Positions 36,836 to 48,405 of a stretch of DNA of 64,000 bases are shown in pieces. This DNA is from Anticarsia gemmatalis. Lineage: Eukaryota > Arthropoda > Insecta > Lepidoptera > Erebidae. The stretch spans positions 12,728,001-12,792,000 of the forward strand of contig NC_134749.1 of the NCBI RefSeq assembly GCF_050436995.1, in the 5' to 3' direction. The position numbers and the translations under genes are program-made. Numbering within the stretch: the first letter of the stretch is position 1; each line of letters starts with the position of its first letter. A model generated the notes under the pieces. It saw nothing but the letters and a program-made list of their open reading frames with translations, had not been told where the DNA came from and did not search any database.

Positions 36836-37065
36836 GAAAAATTAAGTTCCGTACTACAATCCCGTAGTGAAACTACACTAGCACATAGTCGACAGTCAGT
36901 TAATACGTAGTGGGTGTTATTTACACTCCGGTGCGACCAGTCGCAGGGAATGAAGTCGTTATACGCCTCTGATGTATTGCGTACTATTGTATAGGAGGTC
37001 CTGATTTGTTGATAGAATATCTGATCGAGATTTTATCGTCTTCATAAATTACTGAGATGTCATCA

Positions 37066-37216
37066 GTACCGCGATTCTTTACCACTATCGACTACCGACA
37101 ACCACCTAGCTATCGAAAAACTTTGTATGACAATCTTATCAGCGCCTCTAGCGGGCGTCATGGAAACTATTTTTACAGTACATTTTAAATGTCAAGAGAA
37201 TCGTGCCACTGATTAT
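37066..37216 (-). mobile_element. TIR element family A inside next tandem unit
   Basis: Same sequence as 36685-36835, displaced by exactly 381 bp. Confidence 0.8.
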
Positions 37217-37460
37217 GAAAAATTAAGTTCCGTACTACAATCCCGTAGTGAAACTACACTAGCACATAGTCGACAGTCAGTTAATACGTAGTGGGTGTTA
37301 TTTACACTCCGGTGCGACCAGACAGGGAATGAAGTCGTTATACGCCTCTGATGTATTGCGTACTATTGTATAGGAGGTCTTGATTTGTTGATAGAATATC
37401 TGAACGAGATTTAAGAGTTCGAAATGTGAGGTTTTTTATTGTCTTCAAACATTACCGAAA

Positions 37461-39410
37461 TATAAACCGATTTTGTCAAGTCGTATAAAAAAAAAACAAG
37501 TGTGACAGCAATCACTATTTTCTTGCTTATGTGCTCTTAAAGAAATGCAAGTCATAGTTTGCAGTTAATTATAGTAGTAGACGTGAAGCTTAGCCCTTAT
37601 CATCACTATCGGTGGAAATTATTCTGCACAATATTAGTTAAATTATTCATATGGTATCATGTGCCAAACATTTTCATAAAACTAGACCGCACAGTCTTTT
37701 ATCCTCAAAACACAAAAGCGAAAAACCACAGCGCAATTTGAAAACGCATCCGGCTTATTCACCGTTACATCGAACAGTCAAAAAGTAATGCACACACGAA
37801 TCCAACTAAACGAAAACGTTACGTGCAAACAAACATACACATAAAAAAACAAAAACACAAAATGTTCCAGCGTCATCGAACTGACGATTCGATCGCGACC
37901 GAAATGTATTTTTTTACTATTTTTTAGTTCCGATCACAACTTTAAATTACTATTGCAAACTAGTAACGTCCTATGCAAGTTTAATAGCTTCCAACAACAT
38001 CGATACTTCCACTGATGCATCACTAGTCATTTTGAATGTAACGGTCATATTGTGATTGGATGTCATACATCGCGCGTTGAGTATCGGAAGTTAATTGAAC
38101 GCCTGGGCAAAGTCGTCAATGTAAATGTTGCTGTGTGACGTGTTGAAGTTGATTGCGTTTCTTGGTAGGGTGTCGTGTATATTTGTTTTACGCGGTTCAT
38201 TCAATCAACCGCCCCAGTGAATGCTGATTGGTAAATAAGGTGCCCGTTCCCATATATTTTTTGCAATCGGGCCCGTATCACGCAGCTTAACAATCTGTCA
38301 ACAGCAATACAGAATTTTGTTTAAAAATATTGTTTTGTTCCCGATAATTGTTCGCGTTGACGAGAATTTGCGATGAAGAATGAAGTCATTGTGAATATTG
38401 TAATTGAATAGAATGTTAACAACATTTTTAAAGGATGATTGAATTTAGAATAATTCTGAAATATTTGGGGTTAAAACAAGAAACAAGCTTACACCAAACT
38501 TTACTAAACTTGTAGTCAAAACTTTAGTATACATTTAAGTCTAAATAAACATAAAACGATCGCTCTTAAATTCACATCCAAGACACCTAATTTAAAAACA
38601 ATAAAAGCACCACAATATAACAAGCAGAATATCAAAGAAAACAAACCAATAACCGAGTCAAGAACCTTCAAACAAGCAACAAGAACATTTCAGCCGAATA
38701 TAGGAACATCGCGACGAAATATACGCCGTTATGGAAAATCCACAAAGGACGGGGATCGTTTGAAGTTCAAATAGAGAGATTTTCAATTTACATCGTATTC
38801 GTTGAAAGGTCTCTACGACACTATTACGCCACGATGACGTCAAACGATATGGCGATATCTTCGAAATAAATTTTAAGATGGCGTTTGACCATTTTGAAGT
38901 GCTTGCTCGGATTTTTCGTTTGAGGATGTGTAGTTGAATTTTGAAGGTGGATGTGTTGAATAGGAATCTAGATTTGTAGTTAAGGAATAAATATACATAA
39001 CAATTTCGGTTGCAGAGAAAAGTGGCTTATGACAAAAACATGTCATTTATTTTTTGCTAAATTTTGGATCTGCGAGGATCACGGGGATTTGATCAAGGAG
39101 TAGTAATATTATGTATGTTTGTATCCATAACCTAATTTTACTCCTACTAAAAGGAGATTTGTGTCCACCATTTACGCAAATGAACATTCTTTGTGGGTGG
39201 TCGATAGTTACACCAAAGCTGACATTTTTATTTTTCGTGCCGAAATTTTTTTATAGAGGCTGAAGTTTTCTTAAATAAATTGTATACCTTATATTCAATT
39301 TGTGTTGTCATCCCTCAAGTTGTTATGAAATTTTATTAATATGATTAGTTTTACGATGTGTTGAGGACACACGTTTTGTTGCATGCAATAAAATTTCTGT
39401 AATCAAAAGC
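37461..39410. other. Unassigned AT-rich stretch
   Basis: Nothing supported. A CRE-like GATGACGTCAAACG lies near 38833. The short frames at 37559-37741 and 38658-38843 lack support. Confidence 0.4.
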
Positions 39411-39459
39411 AATGAAATGTTATCTTCTAGCATTTCATGCTAGAAGATAACATTTCATT
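39411..39459. repeat. Perfect 22-bp inverted repeat
   Basis: AATGAAATGTTATCTTCTAG plus CA (39411-39432) is the exact reverse complement of 39438-39459, with a 5-base loop. The loop is too short for a typical microRNA precursor. Confidence 0.95.
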
Positions 39460-41696
39460 TCAATAATAATTGTAGGTATTTTTAGTCAAACCTTTTCACA
39501 TTGACCATATTAAAGTAGGTTTGCTGAAAAGCCTATCTCCTACGCCTTACTTCCTTCAGTTTCAACTTCTCAACTCATAATAATATGATCGGCAATTCCG
39601 AAAACGCTAAGTACTAGTATCTCTCTATTCAACTGATTTTGGCCATGGCGACCACTTCAACTCTTAGGTATAACGAGCTGTCAATCATACAGTCTTTGAT
39701 CATCATTAATCACTGATCCAGTCTGCCTCCTACCTTCTTCTAGCAGTAGTCTTAGTCCATCTTCTATCCTTTTCTAGTACCTACTTTTAGCTACCTTTCT
39801 TCTCATCATATCTTCTTCATAGCAAAATACAATTCTCGAAATAATTTCAGTCTACAGTCGACATTAAACCGGCGTCTAGTGACTTCCTCTCGTTCAAGAT
39901 CCACGTACCATTCATAAGTTGTGAATAGCGATCGTACGAGACTGCATTGTATTGAACAAGTAACAGTTATATTCGGGAGGGTAGTATATTGATAGCGGTT
40001 GGAAAGTTATTTCATTTTAAACTGTTTAAGAATATAGCAATAAAGACTTAGTTTGCCTATCGCTATGAGAAAAACTTATAGTAAGTTTTTTTAAGCTTGT
40101 AACCTTAGATGTTTTCTGTTTTTATTCAAATTATGTTGCCATTTTTGTTTAAAGACTGAGTTTTAATGAAAGCATGTTGTTGTTTTTACTAATTTGTTTA
40201 AAGGAGATCATCCATTTTGGGCCTTTTTTTAAGTGCCTGCGTACAAGACAGTTTGGAGTTAACTTCAATCTTAAAATGAGACAATTAAAACAGATAAAAA
40301 ATAAAAATATCATTCGCGTGTAAAAATTATTAATAATAATTATTGTAGTTTTGGTTAATTGTGACTAAATTACTATGCGTTAACCGGAAAACTGGGAAAA
40401 TTCTTGGAAAATTCTCAACTTGTACAAAGTGTAATATCACAATACCACTCAGTCTGTTAATCATCCAAAGTTGCGACGCATTTGCATGTCCTAACTTCAC
40501 CCTCCATTGCCGCCTCAGTACAAGTTAGTTGAGCTTGCGTGATTTGTCACCCAGCAATGCACGATGTTTGCTCAACTAGCGTCCAACTTGCTATCGAGTT
40601 AATGTTGTGTTCGTAATATTGTGCTGTTTGGTTATCGCTTTAGAATTATGTCGGTTCTTAGTATAGTGTTTGTGCGGTTCAGATTGTATGCGATTATTTT
40701 AATGATTTGTTTTTATGCGAGGTCTAAAATTCTATAACAGTAAAGCGGACAACAATAGTTAATAATGGAATAATAAAATTAAGAATGTGTATTTCTATAT
40801 GGAGATTTTTATGGAATGCATGTTTATGTGTTTGTCGCAATAGCCACCTGGCTGCAATCTGGTTATAAAAATATTTTGTAATATGCAAAAAACAAATATT
40901 GTACTTTTACTCGTCAGTTTTAAATTATAAGATTGTTTAAGACCATTTAAATACACAAAAATAACCTAAGTTACAGACAATGTAGTTCTAATCGTTGATA
41001 AATAAATCATTCACAAGTTCTATATCCCAACTTCTAATGACAATCTTTTCCTATAGAAACCTTTAAAAATCAACAACAAACCACCGTTGACTTTAAAAAT
41101 ATCCGCGTCAACTTTATACTCATTCAAATAGGTAATAAAAATTTCCTTAGCACGGTCACAAACTTGGCATTTCATGAAGCCATTACACGTTTATGAGAAA
41201 AATGATAAGTTGTTCTGAAACATCGTAAAGAAAGAATCTAGTAGTAAAAATGTTTTGTAGACGTGTTTTTATGGTCGTTTGATCACCTGTCATGGTCGCT
41301 TGTTTTATTATTAAGTAGCTCGCATAAATAACTCTGTGGTTAATGGTAACGAAGTTATGAAAACACGGCTTCATAAGTTTTGAGTGATGAAAAGTTGTTG
41401 GTTGATGTGAGAATAACTCTAAAGTGAATATTTTTGTCTCTTTTATTGACTGTAGCAGTGCATGATCTGCCATTGCAGGTGATTAAGTATGATCAATGAT
41501 TATTGATCATGCACATTATTTAGTTCGATTTACATAAAGTTTCAGGTCTGGTCGTTGTGAGAAGGTGTGGACTTTAGTGTGATTGGAGTTGTGCCCAATT
41601 GGTGTTATTTAATTTCTATGAAACATTATGGTTTATATATTGTCAATGATAAAAAGCCGAAAAACCATATATTATCTATACTTACAAAATAACGCC
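39460..41696. other. Unassigned AT-rich stretch
   Basis: An octamer-like ATTTGCAT lies near 40491 in a slightly G+C-richer block (40470-40610). ATGATCAAT/ATTGATCAT near 41489-41510 is a small hairpin. No gene was seen. Confidence 0.4.
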
Positions 41697-41835
41697 GTCT
41701 TCCCATAGCGGTCGGCAGAGATGAGGACGCCACTTGGTACGATCCTTACAAACTTCCTTTGCTTCATTCGCATCCATACATCTTGTCATACAGGACCGCC
41801 GGTTACAAATACTACGCACCTGACCTTTTTGCAAA
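41697..41835. repeat. GTAGGCAGAGA-family repeat
   Basis: The GTCTTCCCATAGCGGTCGGC segment and CTTACAAACTTCCTTTGCTT lead to TACATCTTGTCATACAGGAC and CGCCGGTTACAAATACTACG, closely matching 30998-31137. Confidence 0.75.
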
Positions 41836-44017
41836 ACATCACCGACAGTCTTCTAATATCAATAAAGAAATAAATCTTTCAGGCAAGCAGGTTATTCTTC
41901 AATCTTATGAATTCAATTAACTCTCCCTTGTCTTGCATAGTTCAGTACCGTTTGTCTCCCCCATTTCATACAAACTGCAGCCATTATCAAACTTCTAATA
42001 CCTCATTCATTCCTAATGACAATAACAATACCAAATTCCATTCAGATTTACTACCACACAACATTCCTTATCTCTTTCCCTCATACACTAAACCTATATC
42101 CTTATCTCAAGTGCTCATTACATACTAACAAAGCGATTAGGATTAATCGCTTCCGAAGCAATACATCAGAAAATCAATAGCTATCGAGGCGTAGGAGATT
42201 TCAGTGGCTGTCATTAGCTTGGTAACAATAGTGGTATAGAAAGCGTGGAATGTCAATATCTGAGCCATTGTGTACAGCCCTACGGATGTGGGGAGACAAT
42301 CAGCCTATGTATATAGTTGTGGAATGTCTCATACATTGTGTGATCAAAGGGTGTTCTTTTTTGGGGAACGTTTGATGAATATAATGAGAATAATGTACAT
42401 GTATGTATTTAAGTATGACGGTTAAGATTTTCTTTTGCTGTGTTTTGAAGCTGAAGACTGTTTAATCGCTGCATGTTGCTCTATGCCTTTTTTGGTTTAC
42501 CAAGAAATACTCATACTTATAGTACCCGGTACAATCATGTTTAGTTGTAAAATACCCAGTTAAACTCAATCGTTTATGTTACGCGTGGCCTCTCATAGAC
42601 TGAACTAGGCAGAATTCGAAGCTCCAAAATGAACTCGTATGTTTTATCCAAATAAATATGCTTACATCTTTGTATAGGTACCTACTATACAATAGAATAT
42701 GGAATTGACGCGAACACGCATTTTACCTTGGAATTCCTAACGTTTAGGGACAGATTATGTAAACGTTATTATTACTCTTTTGTACAGTGTACAGTTGTAC
42801 ACACATTATTTATTTTCAATTCAGCTGAATTTCTACCCAAATTAATATCACTTACTGTACACTATCAACCACTAAATGTTATTGAAACAAATTACACATT
42901 TTTTACGAAACCCTCCACAACAGCTTGATTCGATTAGCGATATTAATAAAAAACTCGTCTGTCCGTACGTCAAATGATGATCTAATAGAAATATCATTAA
43001 TCTATGTCTTACTGACTGTTTCTATTGAATTGATAGAATTAGATATCATTAGTGTAGATAAGAAAAATATATTTATAAGAATTGATGATAATCACATTTA
43101 GTTTCGTGATACAAAATATTACTTCCGCATTATAGAATAGATTGGTAATATAAAGTAATTTTTGAGTACAAAAAGTATCTATAAGTACCTACAACATGTA
43201 TTTATAACTTTTCAATAAATAATTGGTTCAAACACACATTAGATAATTATGAAAATCGCCAAGAATATTTTGACTTCCTTATTTTTTAATAATGGGCAGA
43301 ATGTAAAACCACAATTTATAAATAGCTTTTTCTAACATAGCAATGCTTTTATTACTCGTAGTAAACATACCGGGAACGCATAACACCTTTGTAAAAACTT
43401 ACTGAATAGAAAAGAAAATTCACAAGTTAACATGTCTCATAGAATCACTTAAGACTTCTTTGTTGGGCATTACAACAGCAAATATATACATATACCCTTC
43501 GATTCTTTGTAACTAGAAACATTATCATACCTAGAACTGCAAAAATCTTTACAAAGTGCTCTTTTATAACAAACTCTAAAGTTGGAAACTGAATCTATAG
43601 TGAATTCAGTACTAGGATACAAAGAGCTGCATCTCAAACGTGGCTGGAACGTGCACCCGTGCATAATGCGATACGCCACCAAACTATCCACATTTGTTCA
43701 AATCACTTCCAGTTGTAAAGTTACTGGTGGTTCTGTATGGAATATATTGAACGATTTATCGATAGTGGTGATGATTGAATCGATTAGATATGGAATTTTC
43801 TAATTTAGGATTTGATGTTAATGATAGCGTACTTTAAAAGTATAATAACGTGTTATCATGTAATTGGTAGAATAAATAGTTAACTAACTTTATCACTGCA
43901 CAAGCTTGCCCAATAAATAAAGTCCAAGTTTTATTTGCACTGCACTTTTTTAGAAAATGTAAGTGCTCTATAATCCAGGTTAAGGCTAAATATTAGCGAA
44001 CAACTTGCCTTGCCAAC
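41836..44017. other. Unassigned stretch
   Basis: AAGCGATTA/TAATCGCTT near 42132-42153 is a 9-bp hairpin. A slightly G+C-rich block at 43620-43735 has two open plus-strand frames and no convincing splice sites. No gene called. Confidence 0.4.
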
Positions 44018-44062
44018 AGCCAATGAAACCTTAAAGACTCTCTTTAAGGTTTCATTGGCTGC
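44018..44062. repeat. Perfect 21-bp inverted repeat
   Basis: CAGCCAATGAAACCTTAAAG plus A (44018-44038) is the exact reverse complement of 44042-44062, with a 3-base spacer CTC. Confidence 0.95.
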
Positions 44063-45150
44063 AAATTAATAATGAAAAATACTGTGTTGATAAATTCTCA
44101 TAAGAGAGCTGAACTAATTAAAGGTTGATAGGGTGATAACTAAATAACATTTTTTTTATAGATTTTTGTGGTCTTTTGTACCCTTTCATTTAACATGTAA
44201 ATAAATTTACTGGTTTTATGGCAACTCGGCTGCTTCTTCACCGTTTAACTGTAACAGGGGTCGTCAATTCTCAAATATTTTTTTCATCAAAGAGGCTCTT
44301 TAAAAGAGAATTATTTTGAAGACATTCAAAGAAATTTCACCCTCTATCCGAATAATACCATTACCTTGATACATTATTAAAACGGAACAGTTCTATACTT
44401 CTTTCCTTGCAAGTAAAAACTGTAGGGGTGCATAAAATAACAATGTTGCAACTTAGTACGTAGTTAGATTGCCTTTAAGATGTTTGAAAGGAGACTGCGA
44501 CAATATTTATTTAGAAAACTTTATGGTTTCATGAATGAAAAGCGACTTTGTAATGGCGGGTTATGGGAATATAAAGTTTAATTGAAATTATATTTTTGTA
44601 AGCAACGCTTGGCTGTGAGTAGTGGCTCGCTTCTGGCTATAGACGTTTTCGAATTTCTAAGTCTTTTTCTGTCGTTATTACGTAAACAATTATTAAACTA
44701 AGTAAAGTTGACGACGATCATGCTTTAAAGAGAAAAATTCGAATTTAATTTATTGTAAATTTATGTACATTTATAACAAAACTTTATAAGCTCAGCTGCG
44801 ACATATTTCGCTAAATATAGGTTTCTCAAAACGTTTGAAAAACATTCACGGTTACATCTTCTTAAAACTGTTTTGGTTTACAAGACAGTTTTTAGATGAT
44901 TTAACCGCTTTGGTAATAAAAATGATAAATATAATTAATCACAATGTAAACCTCTGTCCATTTCTAAAGCGAAATATAAGCGTGATATTACTGTTATCTG
45001 TAATGTTGGATATTTCCCAGTCTCATGAACTAACACCCCTCTCCTAAAAGACATACGCCACATGGCTTGTAATAATAAGTACAAAGTTTGGATATATTCC
45101 TTATTACCTCATGCTCCCCTGGTATTTTGGTATATGAAAGAACTATTACA
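44063..45150. other. Unassigned AT-rich stretch
   Basis: Nothing supported. Confidence 0.4.
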
Positions 45151-45307
45151 GCGCGATTCTATAGTCGGTACTATCCAGCGACCGAGAGTTCTTCATTTAA
45201 AGTGTACTGCAAAAATAGTTTCTACGTTACCCGCTAGAGGCGCTGATCAGATTTTGAAAAAAAAATAGCTAACCAGTTGTTGATAATATCGATAGCATTG
45301 CGATACA
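45151..45307 (+). mobile_element. TIR element family A, near full-length
   Basis: GCGCGATTCTATAGTCGG at the left, the CTGCAAAAATAGTTTCTACG segment, the GCTAGAGGCGCTGATCAG core and a decayed right arm ending at GCATTGCGATAC. Confidence 0.65.
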
Positions 45308-45646
45308 GGATGTATTTAGAATAAAGTCAAAATAAAAATATATTTAATTGCCAAAAAAATCACTTACCAAAGATTTGCAGTTGTATCATAGAATATCCTG
45401 TCATAGCTCGCTGTATTAACATTTGTTAAAAATATTAAATTGTTAAGTACCTGAAACAAAACAAATCAAAGCTTATTATAGTTTACAATATCAAAAAGCC
45501 GTATTTATAATATTTGTTCCTCTAAAAGAAAATTGATGAAAATATTCAAAAACCGCAACTGTCAAAATGTTCAATGAGCTTACAAAAATAATTCACAAAA
45601 GGCTGTTGACTAAAATGTATTTCAATTTATTCCTTTACCTTTCTTA
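45308..45646. other. Unassigned AT-rich stretch
   Basis: Nothing seen. Confidence 0.4.
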
Positions 45647-45991
45647 TCTATATAAATAAAAATAAATCAACGAAATGTAGTTTCAAAAAGTTAAAGTTAA
45701 AGTTGTGCGTGTACACGCACATCTTTAGAACAACTTAGCTAAATGTTTGAAGCTGTAGTGGCTTAGTTATCACGCCGCGCGGATCGATCTTTAAGGTTAA
45801 GCTACGCTTGCCGACGTTGTTTTGTGGATGGGTGACCATCTTAAACATATTGAGTTCTTCCGTGATTCGGAAGGCACGTTAAATTGTGGGTCCCGGTTCT
45901 CATTTTCAAAGATCTTTGACCAACCAGTCTTATTGAAGAGTAACGTGAAAAAATTGTACCATACCCGGACGAAGTCGGGCCAGTCCGCTAG
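45647..45991 (+). mobile_element. 345-bp Helitron carrying a 5S-like segment
   Basis: It begins TCTATATAAATAAAAATAAA after an A (45646). It ends with the hairpin CCCGGACGAAGTCGGG, then CCAGTCCGCTAG, followed by T (45992). 5'-TC, a 3' hairpin about 8 bases before CTAG, and an A/T insertion site identify a non-autonomous Helitron. The middle (45780-45885) resembles the 5S rRNA internal promoter. The minus-strand frame over the element (45797-46009) is not a gene. Confidence 0.75.
45780..45885 (+). repeat. 5S-rRNA-like SINE segment
   Basis: The segment reads CGGATCGATCTTTAAGGTTA, AGCTACGCTTGCCGACG and then TGGATGGGTGACCATC. The order and spacing follow 5S rRNA (GATCACCGAAGTTAAGC..GGATGGGTGACC). 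CGTGATTCGGAAGGCACG follows, which is typical of the moth repeat built on this head. Confidence 0.55.
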
Positions 45992-46779
45992 TATTTGAAT
46001 ATTTTCCATTACATCAGTAAATACGAAACAAAGGATGTGTTTGTACTATGATGTGGTTTTGTTCATTGAGTTTGTGGTTACCTTTACGTGGATAGTGATC
46101 GTACCCGCCATATTGGGCCATTCTTTGTTTGAAAGAGCAAAGGTTTGAGGTTTCGATGGAAATAGAATACGTTTGAGGGAATTTTCAGATTATTTTTAAT
46201 GACTTGTTGATGTTCATAGAAAGAATATGGCAACGTGTTTTAAAAAGTTCTAGTATTATGTTGCGTAAAAGTATTTTTTTTAAAGTCTTATATTATTTCG
46301 GCTGCTTGGTCTAATTTGCGATAATAGTCGAATTGATCTTTCTCTGAGATATTATCTAACTATCAAACAAATTTTACCTGAACCAGATCTGCCATTTTCA
46401 CCTAAAAAGTAGGACACAAAAACAAATAATGTATGTTACAACAAAATGACACTCAGAATACAAATTGACAACATACATTCCCAATACTAACAAGATGATA
46501 TTCTTTACCGAGATATTTTCAAACCGAGATAGGAAACATGTTTCAATTTGTAAAGTACTGGTAATAAGTAGCCGTCAGTGCAGGTCAGCTTGTATGTAAT
46601 ATCCTAATGGATCGCTCTGTGAGAAAATTGCTAAATAAAATTGCAGTTTTCTATCCCGTGTTGAGTTTTATATGTATTTTTACTATTTTGGGAATGACCG
46701 AGTTATTATTATCAGTGTTTGTTGATAGAAAAGTATGTCAACAAATAAATATCTTAACATAATTTTGACATGGTCACCG
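45992..46779. other. Unassigned AT-rich stretch
   Basis: Nothing seen. Confidence 0.4.
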
Positions 46780-46956
46780 GTAGCGCGGTTCTTTTTAGTC
46801 GGTGCTATTGAGTACCTATTAAGAGTTAGACATTAAAAATGTACTGCAAAAATAGTTCTCACGGCGCCCGCTAGCGGCGCTGATAAAAAATTTCATACGA
46901 AATTTCTCATATTTTGTTTTGGTTGACGATAGTCGATAATGGTAAAGGATCGCTAC
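46780..46956 (+). mobile_element. TIR element family A, full-length 177 bp
   Basis: The left end GTAGCGCGGTTCTTTTTA and the right end GGTAAAGGATCGCTAC are diverged terminal inverted repeats. The inside holds GACATTAAAAATGTACTGC and the GCTAGCGGCGCTGA core. This is the clearest single copy for defining the ends. I could not settle the target duplication. Confidence 0.75.
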
Positions 46957-47916
46957 TGTTTTGACACACACACAAGCAATGTATATTGTGCTAGATTACT
47001 AATGTTTTATATTTTAAGGGTCAAATATTTATTGATAAATAAAATACATTAAACTGCGCGTCGTTTCTCTGGGGTAAGTAGAAGAGACCGTAATAATATA
47101 CACCTTTTACTACAATCCTTACAATATTTCTCGTGTTCTGAATCTAATATACCTAGAATGATCTAAGTAGTTCTTAGATCTACTATAATATCCCACACAA
47201 ATTCCTCGCTATGGGGGACCTATGCAGATAGCTCAACTGATAGTACTATCTCCCATATAAATAGCTAAGTGTGTATGTAGCAGACAAGGAGGGAAAATAG
47301 TATTATGAACTTTAACAGTAATACTAACATTACATAACAATGTTTGAAGCACTTTTATTGAAGGCTTTAAGAAAATATTGTATATTAATAAGTTCCATTG
47401 CTAGTCACGAGGTTTTTCTCAAAATTATTAAATTTATCGTAGGTTCTTCAATCTGCACTATGACATGCTTATGTGGCAGACTCAAAGCCTGCACTAAAAA
47501 AGTTTGAATTGATTATTTTCGCTTTAAAGAATTTGGATTTTTAAACATTACAAGTCTTCATTTAAAAAAAATCATACAGCAAGTTTAGTGGGATCATTAT
47601 TAAATGTATTTCTAGTCATTTTCATGTTAGACAGTTTTCCATTACTGCCTGTAACATGGACAGATGCAGTTCGCATCAAAGGGGTATCGATTTGATATTA
47701 GGTCCATCGTCCAGATTTGATGCCCACTCCCGTCTTGTAGTATTGATACTGAGATGTACGTACAAGATGATTGATTGAGTTCCGAGAAATGGTATAATGT
47801 ATTGTTAAAATATATTTGTTGGTCATCTGCTTAGGATTATAGAAAATAGAGGTCATATAATATTATGGTGATTGAAATAACGTGAAAATGTCAAAGGAAG
47901 TATCGTTATATTAATT
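46957..47916. other. Unassigned AT-rich stretch
   Basis: Nothing supported. Confidence 0.4.
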
Positions 47917-48405
47917 GTTTTATTTATTTATTTATTTTATTTTAAACTTCATATACATGTGTATATAGGCGGACTTAATGCCAAAGGCATTATCTACCAG
48001 TCTACCTTAGGGTGATGCAGAGATTGAAAGAAGTAGGTGTTTAAAAAAATAAAAATAAAGGACGTTAAGAACCAGGTTTACCAATAAATAAAAATAAAGT
48101 CATGTATGTACGTGTACTTAAATATAGATAGGTTTATACATACATAATGATTAACAAATAAGAAATATTAAATACATATATATATACCCATATACATAAA
48201 TAAATAATAAAATAAGCTATATACTGAATTATACAATATATATATTATGAATAATAAATATACATAAATAAAAACTAAGACGAGTGTGACGATTCTGCTA
48301 CTTGTTTTAACAAGAGATTCCGCACTTTGCTCTTAAACGTATTTATGTGATTAGCTGTGTTTGTGGCTCTCTCAAGAGGAGTTCTTAAAATTGACGATTG
48401 ACTCT
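47917..48405 (-). mobile_element. 5'-truncated CR1/Jockey-like LINE, 3' end
   Basis: On the minus strand a frame ends at 48275-48277 and reads ..RTPLERATNTANHINTFK then SKVRNLLL before the stop. This is the style of C-terminal tail I know from CR1/Jockey-type reverse transcriptases (INxFKxKVxxxL). An AT-rich 3' UTR follows, then GCATTAAGTCCGCC and a (TAAA)n-type tail near 47917-47945. The frame is closed upstream by a stop near 48405, so only the last 35-40 codons survive. It is related to 18807-18925. Confidence 0.65.

Larger units (their letters stand above)
36271..37460. repeat. 381-bp tandem repeat array, about three units
   Basis: The landmark CAGTCAGTTAATACGTAGTG occurs at 36325, 36512, 36893 and 37274. 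The last two intervals are exactly 381 bp. The first is 187 bp, so that unit has lost about 194 bp. The units at 36512 and 36893 are nearly identical over their length, which implies recent duplication. The last unit is clear to about 37412 and faint to 37460. Each full unit contains a reversed family A element. Confidence 0.95.

Noticed and set aside
36271..37460. CRISPR-like array
   Set aside because: The units are contiguous 381-bp tandem copies, with no short repeats or unique spacers, in a eukaryotic sequence.
39411..39459. MicroRNA precursor
   Set aside because: Perfect pairing and a 5-base loop do not fit a normal pre-miRNA hairpin.
45797..46009. 70-codon minus-strand frame
   Set aside because: It lies almost wholly inside the Helitron and reads its 5S-like and hairpin sequence.
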